This document shows positions 51,836 to 61,100 of a stretch of DNA of 64,000 nt, piece after piece. The number at the start of each line of letters is the position of its first letter. The first letter of the stretch is position 1. This DNA is from Delftia acidovorans. Lineage in GTDB: Bacteria; Pseudomonadota; Gammaproteobacteria; Burkholderiales; Burkholderiaceae_C. Made by a program: the position numbers and the translations under genes. The notes below the pieces were generated by a model. That model was not told where the DNA came from. It searched no databases and saw nothing but the letters and a program-made list of their open reading frames with translations. The stretch is taken from assembly GCA_031286585.1 (NCBI GenBank), contig JAITUC010000005.1, forward strand, positions 62,001-126,000. Reading direction: 5' to 3'.

Positions 51836-52905
51836 GCGGCCTTCCTCGCATCGGGCGCCGCCAGCGGCTGCAGCGCGGCGGCGGGCAGCTCCATCAGCAC
51901 CTCGCCCTGCAGCCAGTCGGGCAGGCCCACATCGTGGCGCAGCGGCCACTGGGCGTCGATCTGGCATTGCAGGGTGGGGCTGAACAGGCGCACCAGGGCC
52001 ATCGATCCCAGGAAGGAAGTCTCGACAACGCGGGCGCGGAACAGGTTGGGCAATGCCGTGGGCTGGGCCGGGTGCAGCACCACGCTCTCGGGCCGCACGC
52101 CCACCAGCAGGGCAGCGCCAGGCTCGAAACCGGCCAGCGCGCAGCGCAGGCTGGCTTCGCCGATGCGCACCTGGTCCGCCGATTCGGCCGTGGCCGGCAG
52201 CAGGTTCATGCGGCCGACGAAGCCGGCCGCGAACTGGCTCACGGGCCGGGCATAGAGCTGCTCGGGCGAACCCTGCTGCTCGATGCGGCCCTGGTGCATG
52301 AGCACCACGCGGTCGGCCATGGACAAGGCCTCTTCCTGGTCGTGCGTGACCATGATGGAGGCAATGCCCAGCTGGCGCTGCAACTGGCGGATCTCGCTGC
52401 GCAACTCGGTGCGCACCTGGGCATCCAGCGCGGACAGCGGCTCGTCCAGCAGCAGCAGGCGCGGCCGGGGCGCCAGCGCGCGGGCCAGGGCCACGCGCTG
52501 CTGCTGGCCGCCCGACAGCTGGGCCGGGTAGCGCTGGGCCTGCGCGCCCAGGCCCACCAGGGACAGCATCTCGGCCACGCGCTCGCGCGCCTGCGCCGCA
52601 GGCTGCCCGTTCAGCCCGAAGGCCACGTTCTGCGCGGCCGTGAGATTGGGAAACAGCGCATAGCTCTGGAACACCACGCCAAAGCCACGGCGCGCGGCCG
52701 GCCAGCGCGTGATGTCATCGCCCTGGAACAGCACCCTGCCCTCATCGGGCATGTCGATGCCGCAGACGATGCGCAGCAGCGTGGTCTTGCCGCAGCCCGA
52801 AGGGCCGAGCAGGCTCACGAACTCGCCCGCCTCCACGTTCAGGTCAATGCCGCGCAGCACCTGCTGCTCGCGGTAGCGCTTGGCGATATGGTCTATGCGC
52901 AGCAT
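51832..52905 (-). CDS. ABC transporter ATPase of the phosphonate cluster (PhnT-like)
   Basis: A 357-residue ATPase of the PotA/FbpC type. Walker A GPSGCGKTTLL (about residue 35), the signature LSGGQQQRVALARAL, Walker B LLLLDEPLSALD, and the H-loop in VTHDQEEALSMADR are intact. The C-terminal TOBE-like domain covers about 270-350. It powers uptake through the fused permease, coupled by ATGA. Similarity to TIGR03258 is from context and pattern. Confidence 0.88.
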   Translation of the reverse strand: MLRIDHIAKRYREQQVLRGIDLNVEAGEFVSLLGPSGCGKTTLLRIVCGIDMPDEGRVLFQGDDITRWPAARRGFGVVFQSYALFPNLTAAQNVAFGLNGQPAAQARERVAEMLSLVGLGAQAQRYPAQLSGGQQQRVALARALAPRPRLLLLDEPLSALDAQVRTELRSEIRQLQRQLGIASIMVTHDQEEALSMADRVVLMHQGRIEQQGSPEQLYARPVSQFAAGFVGRMNLLPATAESADQVRIGEASLRCALAGFEPGAALLVGVRPESVVLHPAQPTALPNLFRARVVETSFLGSMALVRLFSPTLQCQIDAQWPLRHDVGLPDWLQGEVLMELPAAALQPLAAPDARKAA

Positions 52906-52920
52906 GGCGTGGCCCTCGAC

Positions 52921-53964
52921 TTACTTCTTTTCAGCTTTCGACTCGTAGCGGCGGCTCCACTCGGCCAGGATGCGGTCACGGTTGGCGGCAGCCCAGTCGA
53001 AGTCGTTCTTCGCCAGGCGCTTTTCCAGGTCGGCGGGAATGAACTCCAGCTTCTCCTGCGCCTCAGGCAGGGCCAGCACGGCGAAGTTGGCGGCGTACAG
53101 CTTGTTGGCCTCTGGCGTGACGGCCCAGTCGGCCAGCGCCTTGGCGGCTTCCTGCTTCTTGCTGGTCTTGAGGATGGCCGTGGCCTCCACGTCCCAACCC
53201 AGGCCTTCCTGCGGGAAGACGATGTCGATGGGCGCGCCGTCCTTCTTGGTCTTGCTGGCGCGGTACTCGAAGCTCAGGCCCACGGGAAACTCGCCGGCGC
53301 CGGCCTGGCGGCACGGCTTGGAGCCGCTGTGCGTGTAGACGCCCATGTTCTGGTGCAGGCCGTCCATGTAGGCCCAGCCTTTTTCCTCGCCCATGATCTG
53401 CAGCCAGGCCGCAACCATCAGGTAGCCCGTGCCGCTGGAGGCGGGGTGGGGCATGGTAAGGGTTCCCTTGAACTCGGGCCTGACCAAATCCGCCCAGCTG
53501 GCAGGCACGGGCAGCTTGCGCTTGCCGGCTTCCACGGTGTTGAAGCAGATGGCCGAGGACCACAGGTCCATGCCCACCCAGGTCGGCTGGGCGCGCGGAT
53601 CGCGCATGTTGGCACGCACCTTGTCCAGGCCCTTGGGCGCGTAGGGCTGGAGCATGCCCTGCTTGTCCAGCAGCATCAGCGAGGTGGCGGCCACGCCCCA
53701 GATCACGTCGGCCTGGGGATTGGCCTTTTCGGCCAGCAGGCGGGCCGTGATGATGCCCGTGCTGTCACGCACGAACTTGAGTTCGATCTCGGGATGGGCC
53801 TTCTCGAAGCCGCTCTTGTAGGCCTTGATCTGGTCGGCTTCCAGGGCGCTGTAGACCAGCAGTTCGGTCTTGGCCGCGTGGGCAAGGGTGGCGAAGGAGG
53901 CGACGGTCAGCGCCGCGGAGGCAATGGCGAGGCGGCGGCCCAGGGAGGCAAGGGTGTGGCGCAT
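52921..53964 (-). CDS. periplasmic binding protein of the phosphonate ABC system (PhnS-like)
   Basis: A 347-residue exported receptor with an iron/AEP-type binding-protein fold. The signal peptide runs to about residue 30 (ending LAHA before AKTEL). The mature start LLVYSALEADQIKAYKSGFEKAHPEIELKF is typical, and the aromatic WGVAATSLMLLDKQGML and HPASSGTGYLMVAAWLQIMG frame the ligand cleft. Clustering with the fused permease and the FAD enzyme points to 2-aminoethylphosphonate as ligand. Fe3+ binding is the main alternative for this fold. Its start at 53964 is followed upstream by a 199-base gap where the operon promoter must lie. Confidence 0.86.
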   Translation of the reverse strand: MRHTLASLGRRLAIASAALTVASFATLAHAAKTELLVYSALEADQIKAYKSGFEKAHPEIELKFVRDSTGIITARLLAEKANPQADVIWGVAATSLMLLDKQGMLQPYAPKGLDKVRANMRDPRAQPTWVGMDLWSSAICFNTVEAGKRKLPVPASWADLVRPEFKGTLTMPHPASSGTGYLMVAAWLQIMGEEKGWAYMDGLHQNMGVYTHSGSKPCRQAGAGEFPVGLSFEYRASKTKKDGAPIDIVFPQEGLGWDVEATAILKTSKKQEAAKALADWAVTPEANKLYAANFAVLALPEAQEKLEFIPADLEKRLAKNDFDWAAANRDRILAEWSRRYESKAEKK

Positions 53965-54163
53965 GGCGTGGCAGTTCCGTTGTGGGTTCGTGGACAGATG
54001 GCAGGTTCACCACCTCTGACACCCACTGTAGGAAGCGCAGGTGAAACGCCCGTGTCACACAACGGAAATTTGGCGAAGCGGGTATTGGCGGATTTGCGAG
54101 TCCCACCAATCGCCCACCCGTCACCCGGCCATCACCCAGCCATCCGCCGCGCTCCCCGCTTCT

Positions 54164-54913
54164 TCAGCCGCGCGGCTTGCCCCTGCCTGTGCGCATTGCC
54201 TGGGCGGCCTGGGCCGCCTGGGGCTGCAGCGCATCCAGCAGCCGGTCCTGCAGGCGCGCGCGGTGGGCAAGGTTCTCATCCAGCCGCGCGGCCAGCGCGT
54301 CGATGTGCTCGCGCATCAGTTGCTCGGCGCGTGCCATGTCGCCGACCGCCAGCGCATCGACGATGGCCTCGTGGTCGGCATTGGAGTGCTGGGCCTCGGT
54401 CTGCGACTGGTACAACGCGGACACCAGGGTGGTGCGCGCCGACAGGTCGGCCATCATGGCCGTGAGAAAGCGGTTGCCCATCTGCTCGGCCAGGCAGACG
54501 TGAAAGTCGGCCAGCAGCACGCTGCGCTGGCCGGCGTTGTCGGCCTCGGCAATGGCGCCGCGCTCCAGCGCCACATGCTCGCGCAGCGTGCGTATGGCCG
54601 CCTGCAGCGGCCGGCCCGCATCGCGCAGCATGCCGGACTCCAGCACGCGGCGCGCGGCATAGGTTTCCTGGGCTTCCTCGAACGAGGGCTCGACCACGTA
54701 CCAGCCCTGGCGCGAGCGCACCTCGACGAAGCCGCGCGCCTGCAGCTGCATCAGCGCCTCGCGCACCATGGTGCGGCTCACGCCGAAGACCTCGGCCAGT
54801 TCCTTTTCGCCCAGGCGTTCGCCAGGGCGCAGCTTGCGCTCGACGATGGAGCGCATGACACGCTCGGCAATCAAGGCCGGCCCGGTGGCCGGCGCATCCT
54901 GCAGCTCGGACAT
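54164..54913 (-). CDS. GntR/FadR-family transcriptional regulator
   Basis: A 249-residue FCD-type regulator. The winged helix-turn-helix at about residues 14-75 has LGEKELAEVFGVSRTMVREALMQL and FVEVRSRQGWYV. The FCD effector domain (about 85-220) carries metal-ligand histidines (for example in LLADFHVCLAEQMG and NADHEAIVDALAVGD). It directly follows the NCS1 permease gene (10-base gap) and precedes the phosphonate operon, so it could control either or both. A Pro/Arg-rich tail ends the protein. Confidence 0.9.
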   Translation of the reverse strand: MSELQDAPATGPALIAERVMRSIVERKLRPGERLGEKELAEVFGVSRTMVREALMQLQARGFVEVRSRQGWYVVEPSFEEAQETYAARRVLESGMLRDAGRPLQAAIRTLREHVALERGAIAEADNAGQRSVLLADFHVCLAEQMGNRFLTAMMADLSARTTLVSALYQSQTEAQHSNADHEAIVDALAVGDMARAEQLMREHIDALAARLDENLAHRARLQDRLLDALQPQAAQAAQAMRTGRGKPRG

Positions 54914-54923
54914 GGCAGCCTCC

Positions 54924-56375
54924 TCAGGCCGCGGCCGGAATGCGGCGCGGGCGCAGCGTGGCCATCACCCAGTACACGCCGCCGCCGATCAGCACGCCGA
55001 AGAACCAGCCGTAGGTGCCCCACCAGACCGGCAACAGACTGGTGAAGTTGGGCAGGATGGTGGAGAACACGCTGCCGATGCCGGTGGCGATCAGCGCGTT
55101 GACGTTCCAGCCGCCCTCGTAGCGGTACTCGCCATGCTCGTCATAGAGCGCGGCCACGTTGATGTTGCCCTTGGCCACCAGGTAGTAGTCCACCAGGATG
55201 ATGCCCAGCAGCGGCCCCATGGTGGCGCCGATGGCGTTCACGAAATGGGCCGCGCCGCCCTCCCATGGTGCAAAGGGGTAGAGCGCCAGCGCGATCAGCG
55301 CGGCGATGTAGCCGCCGCGCCTGAAGTCGATGCGCTTGGGAAACACGTTGGAGATATCGAAGGCCGCCGAGACGAAGTTGGCCACCACGTTGATGCCCAG
55401 CGTGGCCACGGCAAAGGTGACGGCGGCCAGAAGGGCCAGCACCCAGCTGTCGAACTTGGCCGAGATCTGCTCGGGGTGCAGCAGCACCTCGCCATAGACC
55501 TTGAAGGCCGCAATGGTGGTGATGCCCGCCACCAGCGAGAACGCGATCAGATTCACGGGCAGGCCCCAGAGGTTGCCCTTGGCGACCGCTTCCTTGTTCT
55601 TCGCATAGCGCGAGAAGTCGCAGAAGTTCAGGTACAGCGCCGCAAAGTAGGTGATCCAGGTCGCGCCCACGGCCATCAGCGCCCAGAAGCTGCCCGGCGC
55701 GCCGCTCACCCCCGCATCCTTGGTCTTGTCCAGCAGCACATCCATGGGAATGCCGTGGTCGAAGCTGAAGCCGCCGGCCTTCACGCACAGGCCGATGGCC
55801 AGCACCAGCATGGCGATCCACACGGCAGGCCCGGCCCAGTCCTGGAATCGCCGCACGGTCTCCATACCCCTTTGGATGATCAGCAGCTGCAAGGCCCAGA
55901 TGACCACATAGCAGATCACCTCCAGCCCGGAATGACCCAGCCAGTGCGTGGTCTGGTGGAAGGACAGCAGGGCGTCATTGCGCACCAGCAGCGCCACCAT
56001 GGCGCCCGAGGCCGCCGCCGTCTGCGCGCCATACCAGAAGCAGGCCACGACGGCGCGCACCAGCGCGGCCAGATTCGCGCCCCAGACACCGAACGAGGCA
56101 CGCGCCAGCACCGGATAGGGCACGCCGGTCTTCTCGCCCGCATAGCCCACCAGGTTCATCAGAAAGAAGATGACCAGGGAGCTGATGCCGATGGCGATCA
56201 GAAAATTGACGAAGCTGCCGCACAGCAGAAACAGGCTGGCCGCCAGGTAGTAGCCCCAGAGGCTGTGCACGTCCGAAGTCCAGACGTTGAAGATGCTGAA
56301 GGCGCCCCAGCGGCGGTCCCTGGTGGGCGCCAGGTCTTCGTTGTAGAGACCTGGCGAGGGGTTGCGGATGTCCAT
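54924..56375 (-). CDS. NCS1 family nucleobase:cation symporter
   Basis: A 483-residue inner-membrane symporter with twelve membrane helices. The start MDIRNPSPGLYNEDLAPTRDRRW leads into FSIFNVWTSDVHSLWGYYLA, a typical NCS1 opening, with GVPYPVLARASFGVWGANL as the substrate-region motif. Substrates of this family are purines, pyrimidines, allantoin or hydantoins; which one here is unknown. The ATG at 56375 follows AAGGAGCG. The gene leads its GntR partner and is divergent from a LysR gene across a short repeat array. Confidence 0.88.
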   Translation of the reverse strand: MDIRNPSPGLYNEDLAPTRDRRWGAFSIFNVWTSDVHSLWGYYLAASLFLLCGSFVNFLIAIGISSLVIFFLMNLVGYAGEKTGVPYPVLARASFGVWGANLAALVRAVVACFWYGAQTAAASGAMVALLVRNDALLSFHQTTHWLGHSGLEVICYVVIWALQLLIIQRGMETVRRFQDWAGPAVWIAMLVLAIGLCVKAGGFSFDHGIPMDVLLDKTKDAGVSGAPGSFWALMAVGATWITYFAALYLNFCDFSRYAKNKEAVAKGNLWGLPVNLIAFSLVAGITTIAAFKVYGEVLLHPEQISAKFDSWVLALLAAVTFAVATLGINVVANFVSAAFDISNVFPKRIDFRRGGYIAALIALALYPFAPWEGGAAHFVNAIGATMGPLLGIILVDYYLVAKGNINVAALYDEHGEYRYEGGWNVNALIATGIGSVFSTILPNFTSLLPVWWGTYGWFFGVLIGGGVYWVMATLRPRRIPAAA

Positions 56376-56434
56376 CGATGCGCTCCTTGACCACGAGTAA
56401 TCACTGACACAAGACCAGCCGAAACCCATGAATC

Positions 56435-56470
56435 AGCTGGCACACAAACTGGCACGCAAACTGGTATGCA
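56435..56470. repeat. three tandem 12-bp repeats in the NCS1 / LysR divergent region
   Basis: Three consecutive 12-mers (AGCTGGCACACA, AACTGGCACGCA, AACTGGTATGCA) share the core CTGG-A--CA. They lie 60-95 bases upstream of the NCS1 gene start and about 95-130 upstream of the LysR start. Iterated short sites here suggest operator binding by the GntR or LysR protein. Confidence 0.6.
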
Positions 56471-56565
56471 AGAAGTGTGCCTTCGGGCGCATGCGTTTTT
56501 TCCCGGGATATACCCGGCCACCGCAGGACTGCACACCGTCCTGCACACTGCGGCGCCATGGTGAA

Positions 56566-57483
56566 ATGGAGCCGGACACCCCCTGCCCTCCAACCCCCGC
56601 CATGTTCGTCACGCAGCTCAAGTCCTTTTTCTGGGTCGCCCGCCTTGGCAGCATCACGCAAGCCGCGCGCCAGCTCGCACTGAGCCAGCCCACCGTGACC
56701 ACCCAGATCCGCGCGCTGGAAGAGCACTACGGGGTGGAGCTGTTCCATCGCCAGGGCGGGCGGCTGTCCATCACCGACGCCGGCTTGCGCCTGCTGCCCC
56801 AGGTCGAGCAATTGCTGCTGCAGACCATCCAGCTGGAGTCGGCGCTGCGCCATTCGGGCGATGCCAGCCAGGGCCAGTTGCGCATAGGCGCGACGGCGCC
56901 CTACTACGTGCTGGACATCGTCAAGCGCTACCAGCGGCGCTTCGAGCGGGTGGAAGTGGCCATCGTGGGCGGCAACTCGCGCCAGATGGTGCAGGCGCTG
57001 GTGGACTACCAGGTGGACCTGGCGACCTCGTCACACCTGGAGAGCGATCCGCGCCTGCTGCGCGTGGAACTGGGCCAGGACCCGCTGGCCCTGCTGGTGC
57101 ACCGCAGCCACAGGCTGGCGCAGCGCACCATGGTGCAGGCGTCCGATCTGGTGCACGACACGCTGATCCTGCGAGAGCGCGGCTCCATGACGCGCCAGCT
57201 CACCGAACAAATGCTGGCCGCCGCCGGCCTGGCACCGCGCCACATCATGGAGATCGCCAGCCGCGAAGCCATCCGCGAGGCCGTGATCCGCGACATGGGC
57301 ATCAGCGTCTTCGCCCGGCATGAAGCCTCGGCCCATCCCGACATCGTCGTCCTGCCCCTCACAGGCCCCGTGCCGTGCCTGCCCGAATACCTGTATTGCC
57401 TGCGCGAACGCCGCCAGGCCCGGCTGATCGCCGGCTTTCTGGAGGAAGCCGTACCCGGCGGGCTGCTGCCGGACCAGATGTGA
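56566..57483 (+). CDS. LysR family regulator of the aminoethylphosphonate-locus type
   Basis: A 305-residue regulator. Its helix-turn-helix region, FVTQLKSFFWVARLGSITQA through QPTVTTQIRALEEHYGVELF, closely follows the pattern of the LysR group tied to aminoethylphosphonate catabolism (TIGR03339). The effector domain follows, with LRIGATAPYYVLDIVKRY and IRDMGISVFARHEASAHPD. Two starts are plausible, at 56566 and 56602 (MFVTQL); the earlier 46-residue in-frame extension is cysteine-rich and unlikely. It probably activates the phosphonate uptake genes on the other strand. It ends against rfbC, convergent. Confidence 0.86.
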   Translation: MEPDTPCPPTPAMFVTQLKSFFWVARLGSITQAARQLALSQPTVTTQIRALEEHYGVELFHRQGGRLSITDAGLRLLPQVEQLLLQTIQLESALRHSGDASQGQLRIGATAPYYVLDIVKRYQRRFERVEVAIVGGNSRQMVQALVDYQVDLATSSHLESDPRLLRVELGQDPLALLVHRSHRLAQRTMVQASDLVHDTLILRERGSMTRQLTEQMLAAAGLAPRHIMEIASREAIREAVIRDMGISVFARHEASAHPDIVVLPLTGPVPCLPEYLYCLRERRQARLIAGFLEEAVPGGLLPDQM

Positions 57484-57489
57484 ACCGGC

Positions 57490-58038
57490 TCAGGCCAGCT
57501 CGGCATCCGCCAGCAGCGGCTGCTTGAGATCCTTGTCCGACAGCGACAGCTCCACATCGAGCTGCGGCCACTGCACGCCGATGGACGGGTCGTTCCAGGC
57601 AATGCCGCGATCGGCCTGGGGCGCGTAGAAGGCCGTGGCCTTGTAGAGGAAGTCCGCGCTGTCGCTGAGCACCAGGAAGCCGTGGGCAAAGCCTGGCGGC
57701 ACCCACAGTTGGCGGTGGTTGTCTTCCGTCAGTTCGGTGCCTACCCACTGGCCGAAGGTCGGCGAGCCCTTGCGGATGTCCACGGCCACGTCGAACACGG
57801 CGCCGCGCACCACGCGCACGAGCTTGCCCTGGGCATGGGGCGGCAGCTGGTAGTGCAGGCCGCGCAGCACGCCTTTCCTGCTGCGGCTGTGGTTGTCCTG
57901 CACGAACTGGTGGTCCGTGCCCGTGGCCTGGTTGAAGGCCTGCTGGTTGAAGCTTTCCAGGAAGAAGCCGCGATCGTCGCCAAAGACCTTGGGCTCGATC
58001 AGCATCACCTCGGGAATGGCCAGGGGTGTTGCCTTCAT
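57490..58038 (-). CDS. rfbC: dTDP-4-dehydrorhamnose 3,5-epimerase
   Basis: A 182-residue cupin-fold epimerase, third step to dTDP-L-rhamnose. [34 protein letters not shown] with the catalytic His, and [15 protein letters not shown] are canonical. It overlaps rfbA by ATGA. The final gene of the block rfbB-rfbD-rfbA-rfbC on the minus strand. Confidence 0.96.
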   Translation of the reverse strand: MKATPLAIPEVMLIEPKVFGDDRGFFLESFNQQAFNQATGTDHQFVQDNHSRSRKGVLRGLHYQLPPHAQGKLVRVVRGAVFDVAVDIRKGSPTFGQWVGTELTEDNHRQLWVPPGFAHGFLVLSDSADFLYKATAFYAPQADRGIAWNDPSIGVQWPQLDVELSLSDKDLKQPLLADAELA

Positions 58039-58925
58039 GCGTGCACCTTTTCCTTGAGGATCTGCAGCAGGTACTGGCCGTAGCCGTTCTTGGCCAGGGC
58101 CTGGCCCAGCGTCTCCAGCTGTGCCTGGTCTATCCAGCCCTGGCGGAAGGCGATCTCCTCGGGGCAGGAAACCTTCAGGCCCTGGCGCTGCTGCAGGGTG
58201 GCGATGAACTGGCCGGCTTCCAGCAGGCTGTCATGCGTGCCCGTGTCCAGCCAGGCATAGCCGCGGCCCATGAGCTCGACATTGAGCTGGCCCTTTTCCA
58301 GGTACAGGCGGTTGAGGTCGGTGATTTCCAGCTCGCCGCGCGCCGAGGGCCTGATGGACTTGGCCAGTTCCACGACCTGGCTGTCGTAGAAATACAGGCC
58401 CGTGACCGCGTAGTTGCTCCGGGGCTGCCTGGGCTTTTCCTCCAGGGAAAGCACCCGGCCCTGGGCATCGAACTCGGCCACGCCATAGCGTTCCGGGTCC
58501 TGCACATGGTAGGCAAACACCGTGGCGCCTTCGCTGCGCTCGTCAGCGCGCGCCAGCAGGCGGGGGAAGTCATGGCCGTAGTAGATGTTGTCGCCCAGCA
58601 CCAGCGCGCTGGGCGCGCCGGCCAGGAAATCCTCGGCAATCAGAAAGGCCTGGGCCAGGCCGTCCGGGCTCGGCTGGACTGCATACTCGATCTTCAGCCC
58701 CCACTGCGAACCATCGCCCAGCAGCTGCTCGAAGCGCGGCGTGTCCTGCGGCGTGCTGATCACGAGGATCTCGCGGATGCCCGCGAGCATGAGGGCGCTC
58801 AGCGGGTAGTAGATCATCGGCTTGTCGTAGACCGGCAGCAGTTGCTTGCTGATGGCCAGCGTGGCCGGGTGCAGGCGGGTGCCGGAGCCGCCCGCGAGGA
58901 TGATGCCTTTGCGTGTCTGGTTCAT
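58035..58925 (-). CDS. rfbA: glucose-1-phosphate thymidylyltransferase
   Basis: A 296-residue nucleotidyltransferase that makes dTDP-glucose. [20 protein letters not shown] is the nucleotide loop, [17 protein letters not shown] binds the sugar phosphate, and [11 protein letters not shown] and [14 protein letters not shown] are hallmarks. The ATG at 58925 is used; the longer frame overlaps rfbD. Feedback inhibition by dTDP-rhamnose is known for the family. Confidence 0.97.
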   Translation of the reverse strand: MNQTRKGIILAGGSGTRLHPATLAISKQLLPVYDKPMIYYPLSALMLAGIREILVISTPQDTPRFEQLLGDGSQWGLKIEYAVQPSPDGLAQAFLIAEDFLAGAPSALVLGDNIYYGHDFPRLLARADERSEGATVFAYHVQDPERYGVAEFDAQGRVLSLEEKPRQPRSNYAVTGLYFYDSQVVELAKSIRPSARGELEITDLNRLYLEKGQLNVELMGRGYAWLDTGTHDSLLEAGQFIATLQQRQGLKVSCPEEIAFRQGWIDQAQLETLGQALAKNGYGQYLLQILKEKVHA

Positions 58926-58966
58926 GTCCTGAATCCTGGGGTTCTTCCTCGAGCGCGCAATCACGC

Positions 58967-59869
58967 TCAGATGATTTCCTGCAGCATGCGGTCCACGCCC
59001 GCCTGCCAGTGGGGCAGGCGCAGGCCGAAGGTCTGCTGCAGCCGTTCGGTGTTCAGCCGTGAATTGTGCGGACGCTGCGCCGGGGTGGGGAAGGCGCTGG
59101 TGGGCACGGCAGCCATGCGCTGCACCTTCCAGGGCCGGTCGGGCGCGAGTTCGCGCGCCTTGGCGATCACATGGCTGGCATAGGCATGCCAGGTGGTCTC
59201 GCCGCCTGCCACCAGGTGGTACAGGCCCTGGTGGCCGGGTTGGTGCTGCACCTGCCGGATGGCATGGGCCGTGACGTCGGCGATCAGGTCCGCGCCGGTC
59301 GGTGCGCCCCATTGGTCGTCGATCACGCTCAGCGCCTCGCGCTCCTGGGCCAGTCGCAGCATGGTCTTGGCGAAGTTGCCGCCGCGCGCCGCATAGACCC
59401 AGCTGGTGCGAAAGATCAGGTGGCGGCAGCCCGAAGCCTGGATCAGTTGCTCGCCTTCGAGCTTGCTGCTGCCATAGACGGACAGCGGCGCGGTGGCCTC
59501 GGTCTCCGTGCGCGCGACACTGCCGCTGCCGTCGAAGACGTAGTCCGTGCTGTAGTGCACCAGCAGCGCACCGATCTGCGCCGCCTCGCGGGCCAGCACC
59601 TGGGGGGCCAGCGCGTTGAGCAGGCGGGCTTGCCCGGGCTCGCTTTCGGCCTTGTCCACGGCCGTGTGGGCGGCGGCGTTGACGATGACATCGGGGCGCA
59701 GCGCGCGCACCGTCTGTGCCAGTTCATCGGGGCGGGAGAGATCGCCGCACAGGCCCTGGCCACCAGCGTCGCCCTGGCGGTCCAGCGCAATCAGTTCGCC
59801 CAGTGGCGCCAGGCTGCGCTGCAGCTCCCAGCCCACCTGGCCATTGCGGCCCAGCAGCAGCAGCTTCAT
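58967..59869 (-). CDS. rfbD: dTDP-4-dehydrorhamnose reductase
   Basis: A 300-residue short-chain reductase giving dTDP-L-rhamnose. [16 protein letters not shown] is the cofactor loop, [18 protein letters not shown] and VFDGSG follow, and [10 protein letters not shown] contains the catalytic Tyr-X3-Lys. It is joined to rfbB by an ATGA overlap at 59866-59869, which sets its start. Confidence 0.96.
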   Translation of the reverse strand: MKLLLLGRNGQVGWELQRSLAPLGELIALDRQGDAGGQGLCGDLSRPDELAQTVRALRPDVIVNAAAHTAVDKAESEPGQARLLNALAPQVLAREAAQIGALLVHYSTDYVFDGSGSVARTETEATAPLSVYGSSKLEGEQLIQASGCRHLIFRTSWVYAARGGNFAKTMLRLAQEREALSVIDDQWGAPTGADLIADVTAHAIRQVQHQPGHQGLYHLVAGGETTWHAYASHVIAKARELAPDRPWKVQRMAAVPTSAFPTPAQRPHNSRLNTERLQQTFGLRLPHWQAGVDRMLQEII

Positions 59870-60936
59870 GCGCCGGTTCCCTCCGTGTACTGGCGGCTGA
59901 CCCATTCGCGGTAGGCGCCGGACTGCACATCGGCCACCCACTCGGGATTGTCCAGGTACCACTGCACGGTCTTGCGGATGCCGGTCTCGAAGGTCTCGGC
60001 GGGCTTCCAGCCCAACTCGCGCTCCAGCTTGCGCGCGTCGATGGCATAGCGCCGGTCATGGCCGGGGCGGTCCTTCACATAGGTGATCTGTGCGCTGTAG
60101 CTCGTCCCATCGGCCTTGGGGCGCAGCTCGTCGAGCAGGGCGCAGACCGTGTTCACGATCTCCACGTTGGGCTTCTCGTTCCAGCCGCCCACGTTGTAGG
60201 TGTCGCCCAGCCTGCCGGCCTCCAGCACGCGGCGGATGGCGCTGCAATGGTCGCGCACATAGAGCCAGTCGCGCACCTGCATGCCGTCGCCATAGATGGG
60301 CAGCGGCTTGCCGGCCAGGGCGTTGACGATCATCAGCGGGATCAGCTTCTCGGGGAAATGCAGCGGGCCGTAGTTGTTGCTGCAGTTGGTCGTCAGCACG
60401 GGCAGGCCGTAGGTGTGGTGCCAGGCACGCACCAGATGGTCGCTGGCAGCCTTGCTGGCCGAGTACGGGCTGTTGGGCTCGTAGAGGTGGTCTTCGGTGA
60501 AGGCCGGTGCCGCAGGCGCCAGGCTGCCGTAGACCTCGTCGGTGGATACATGCAGGAAACGGAAGGCTGCCTTGGCCTCGGCATCCAGCGCGCTCCAGTA
60601 GCCGCGCACGGCTTCGAGCAGGCGGAAGGTGCCGACCACGTTGGTCTGGATGAAGTCCTCGGGGCCATGGATGGAGCGGTCCACATGGCTCTCGGCCGCG
60701 AAGTTGACGACGGCGCGCGGCCTGTGCTCGGCCAGCAGGCGGGCGAGGGTCTGGCCGTCGCCGATGTCGGCCTGCACGAAGACATGGCGCGCATCGCCTT
60801 GCAGGCTCTCCAGGCTTTTGAGGTTGCCGGCGTAGGTGAGCTTGTCCACGTTGAGCACCGGCTCATCGCCGGCAGCCAGCCAGTCCAGCACGAAATTGGC
60901 ACCGATGAAGCCGGCGCCGCCTGTGACAAGAATCAT
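59866..60936 (-). CDS. rfbB: dTDP-glucose 4,6-dehydratase
   Basis: A 356-residue extended-SDR dehydratase. [20 protein letters not shown] is the NAD loop, STDEVYGSL the active-site strand, and [15 protein letters not shown] carries Tyr-X3-Lys. [16 protein letters not shown] is the substrate lid. First gene of the dTDP-rhamnose operon; a 164-base gap holding a terminator separates it from fabB. Confidence 0.97.
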   Translation of the reverse strand: MILVTGGAGFIGANFVLDWLAAGDEPVLNVDKLTYAGNLKSLESLQGDARHVFVQADIGDGQTLARLLAEHRPRAVVNFAAESHVDRSIHGPEDFIQTNVVGTFRLLEAVRGYWSALDAEAKAAFRFLHVSTDEVYGSLAPAAPAFTEDHLYEPNSPYSASKAASDHLVRAWHHTYGLPVLTTNCSNNYGPLHFPEKLIPLMIVNALAGKPLPIYGDGMQVRDWLYVRDHCSAIRRVLEAGRLGDTYNVGGWNEKPNVEIVNTVCALLDELRPKADGTSYSAQITYVKDRPGHDRRYAIDARKLERELGWKPAETFETGIRKTVQWYLDNPEWVADVQSGAYREWVSRQYTEGTGA

Positions 60937-61037
60937 GGTTCAACCTTGCAAAATATCATTGTTCTTGGAGCGCGGATCCGGCAGCAGCATGGGGTGCGGC
61001 CTCCCGCGCAACCTGCGCATTGTCGGCGCTCGCCAGT

Positions 61038-61065
61038 AAAAAAGCCCGCAGGAGGCGGGCTTTTT
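61038..61065 (-). terminator. intrinsic terminator after fabB
   Basis: AAAAGCCCGC and GCGGGCTTTT arms with a five-base loop are followed by T residues on both strands. It ends the fabA-fabB message 35 bases past the fabB stop. Confidence 0.92.
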
Positions 61066-61100
61066 CCTTCAGGACACGCCATTTACACGCCAGGGCGTGT

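Noticed and set aside
49013-52255. A 1080-residue open frame on the plus strand
   Set aside because: It lies antisense to the phosphonate-cluster genes with intact motifs on the minus strand, and its His/Gln/Arg-rich composition is the usual shadow of high-GC codon use.
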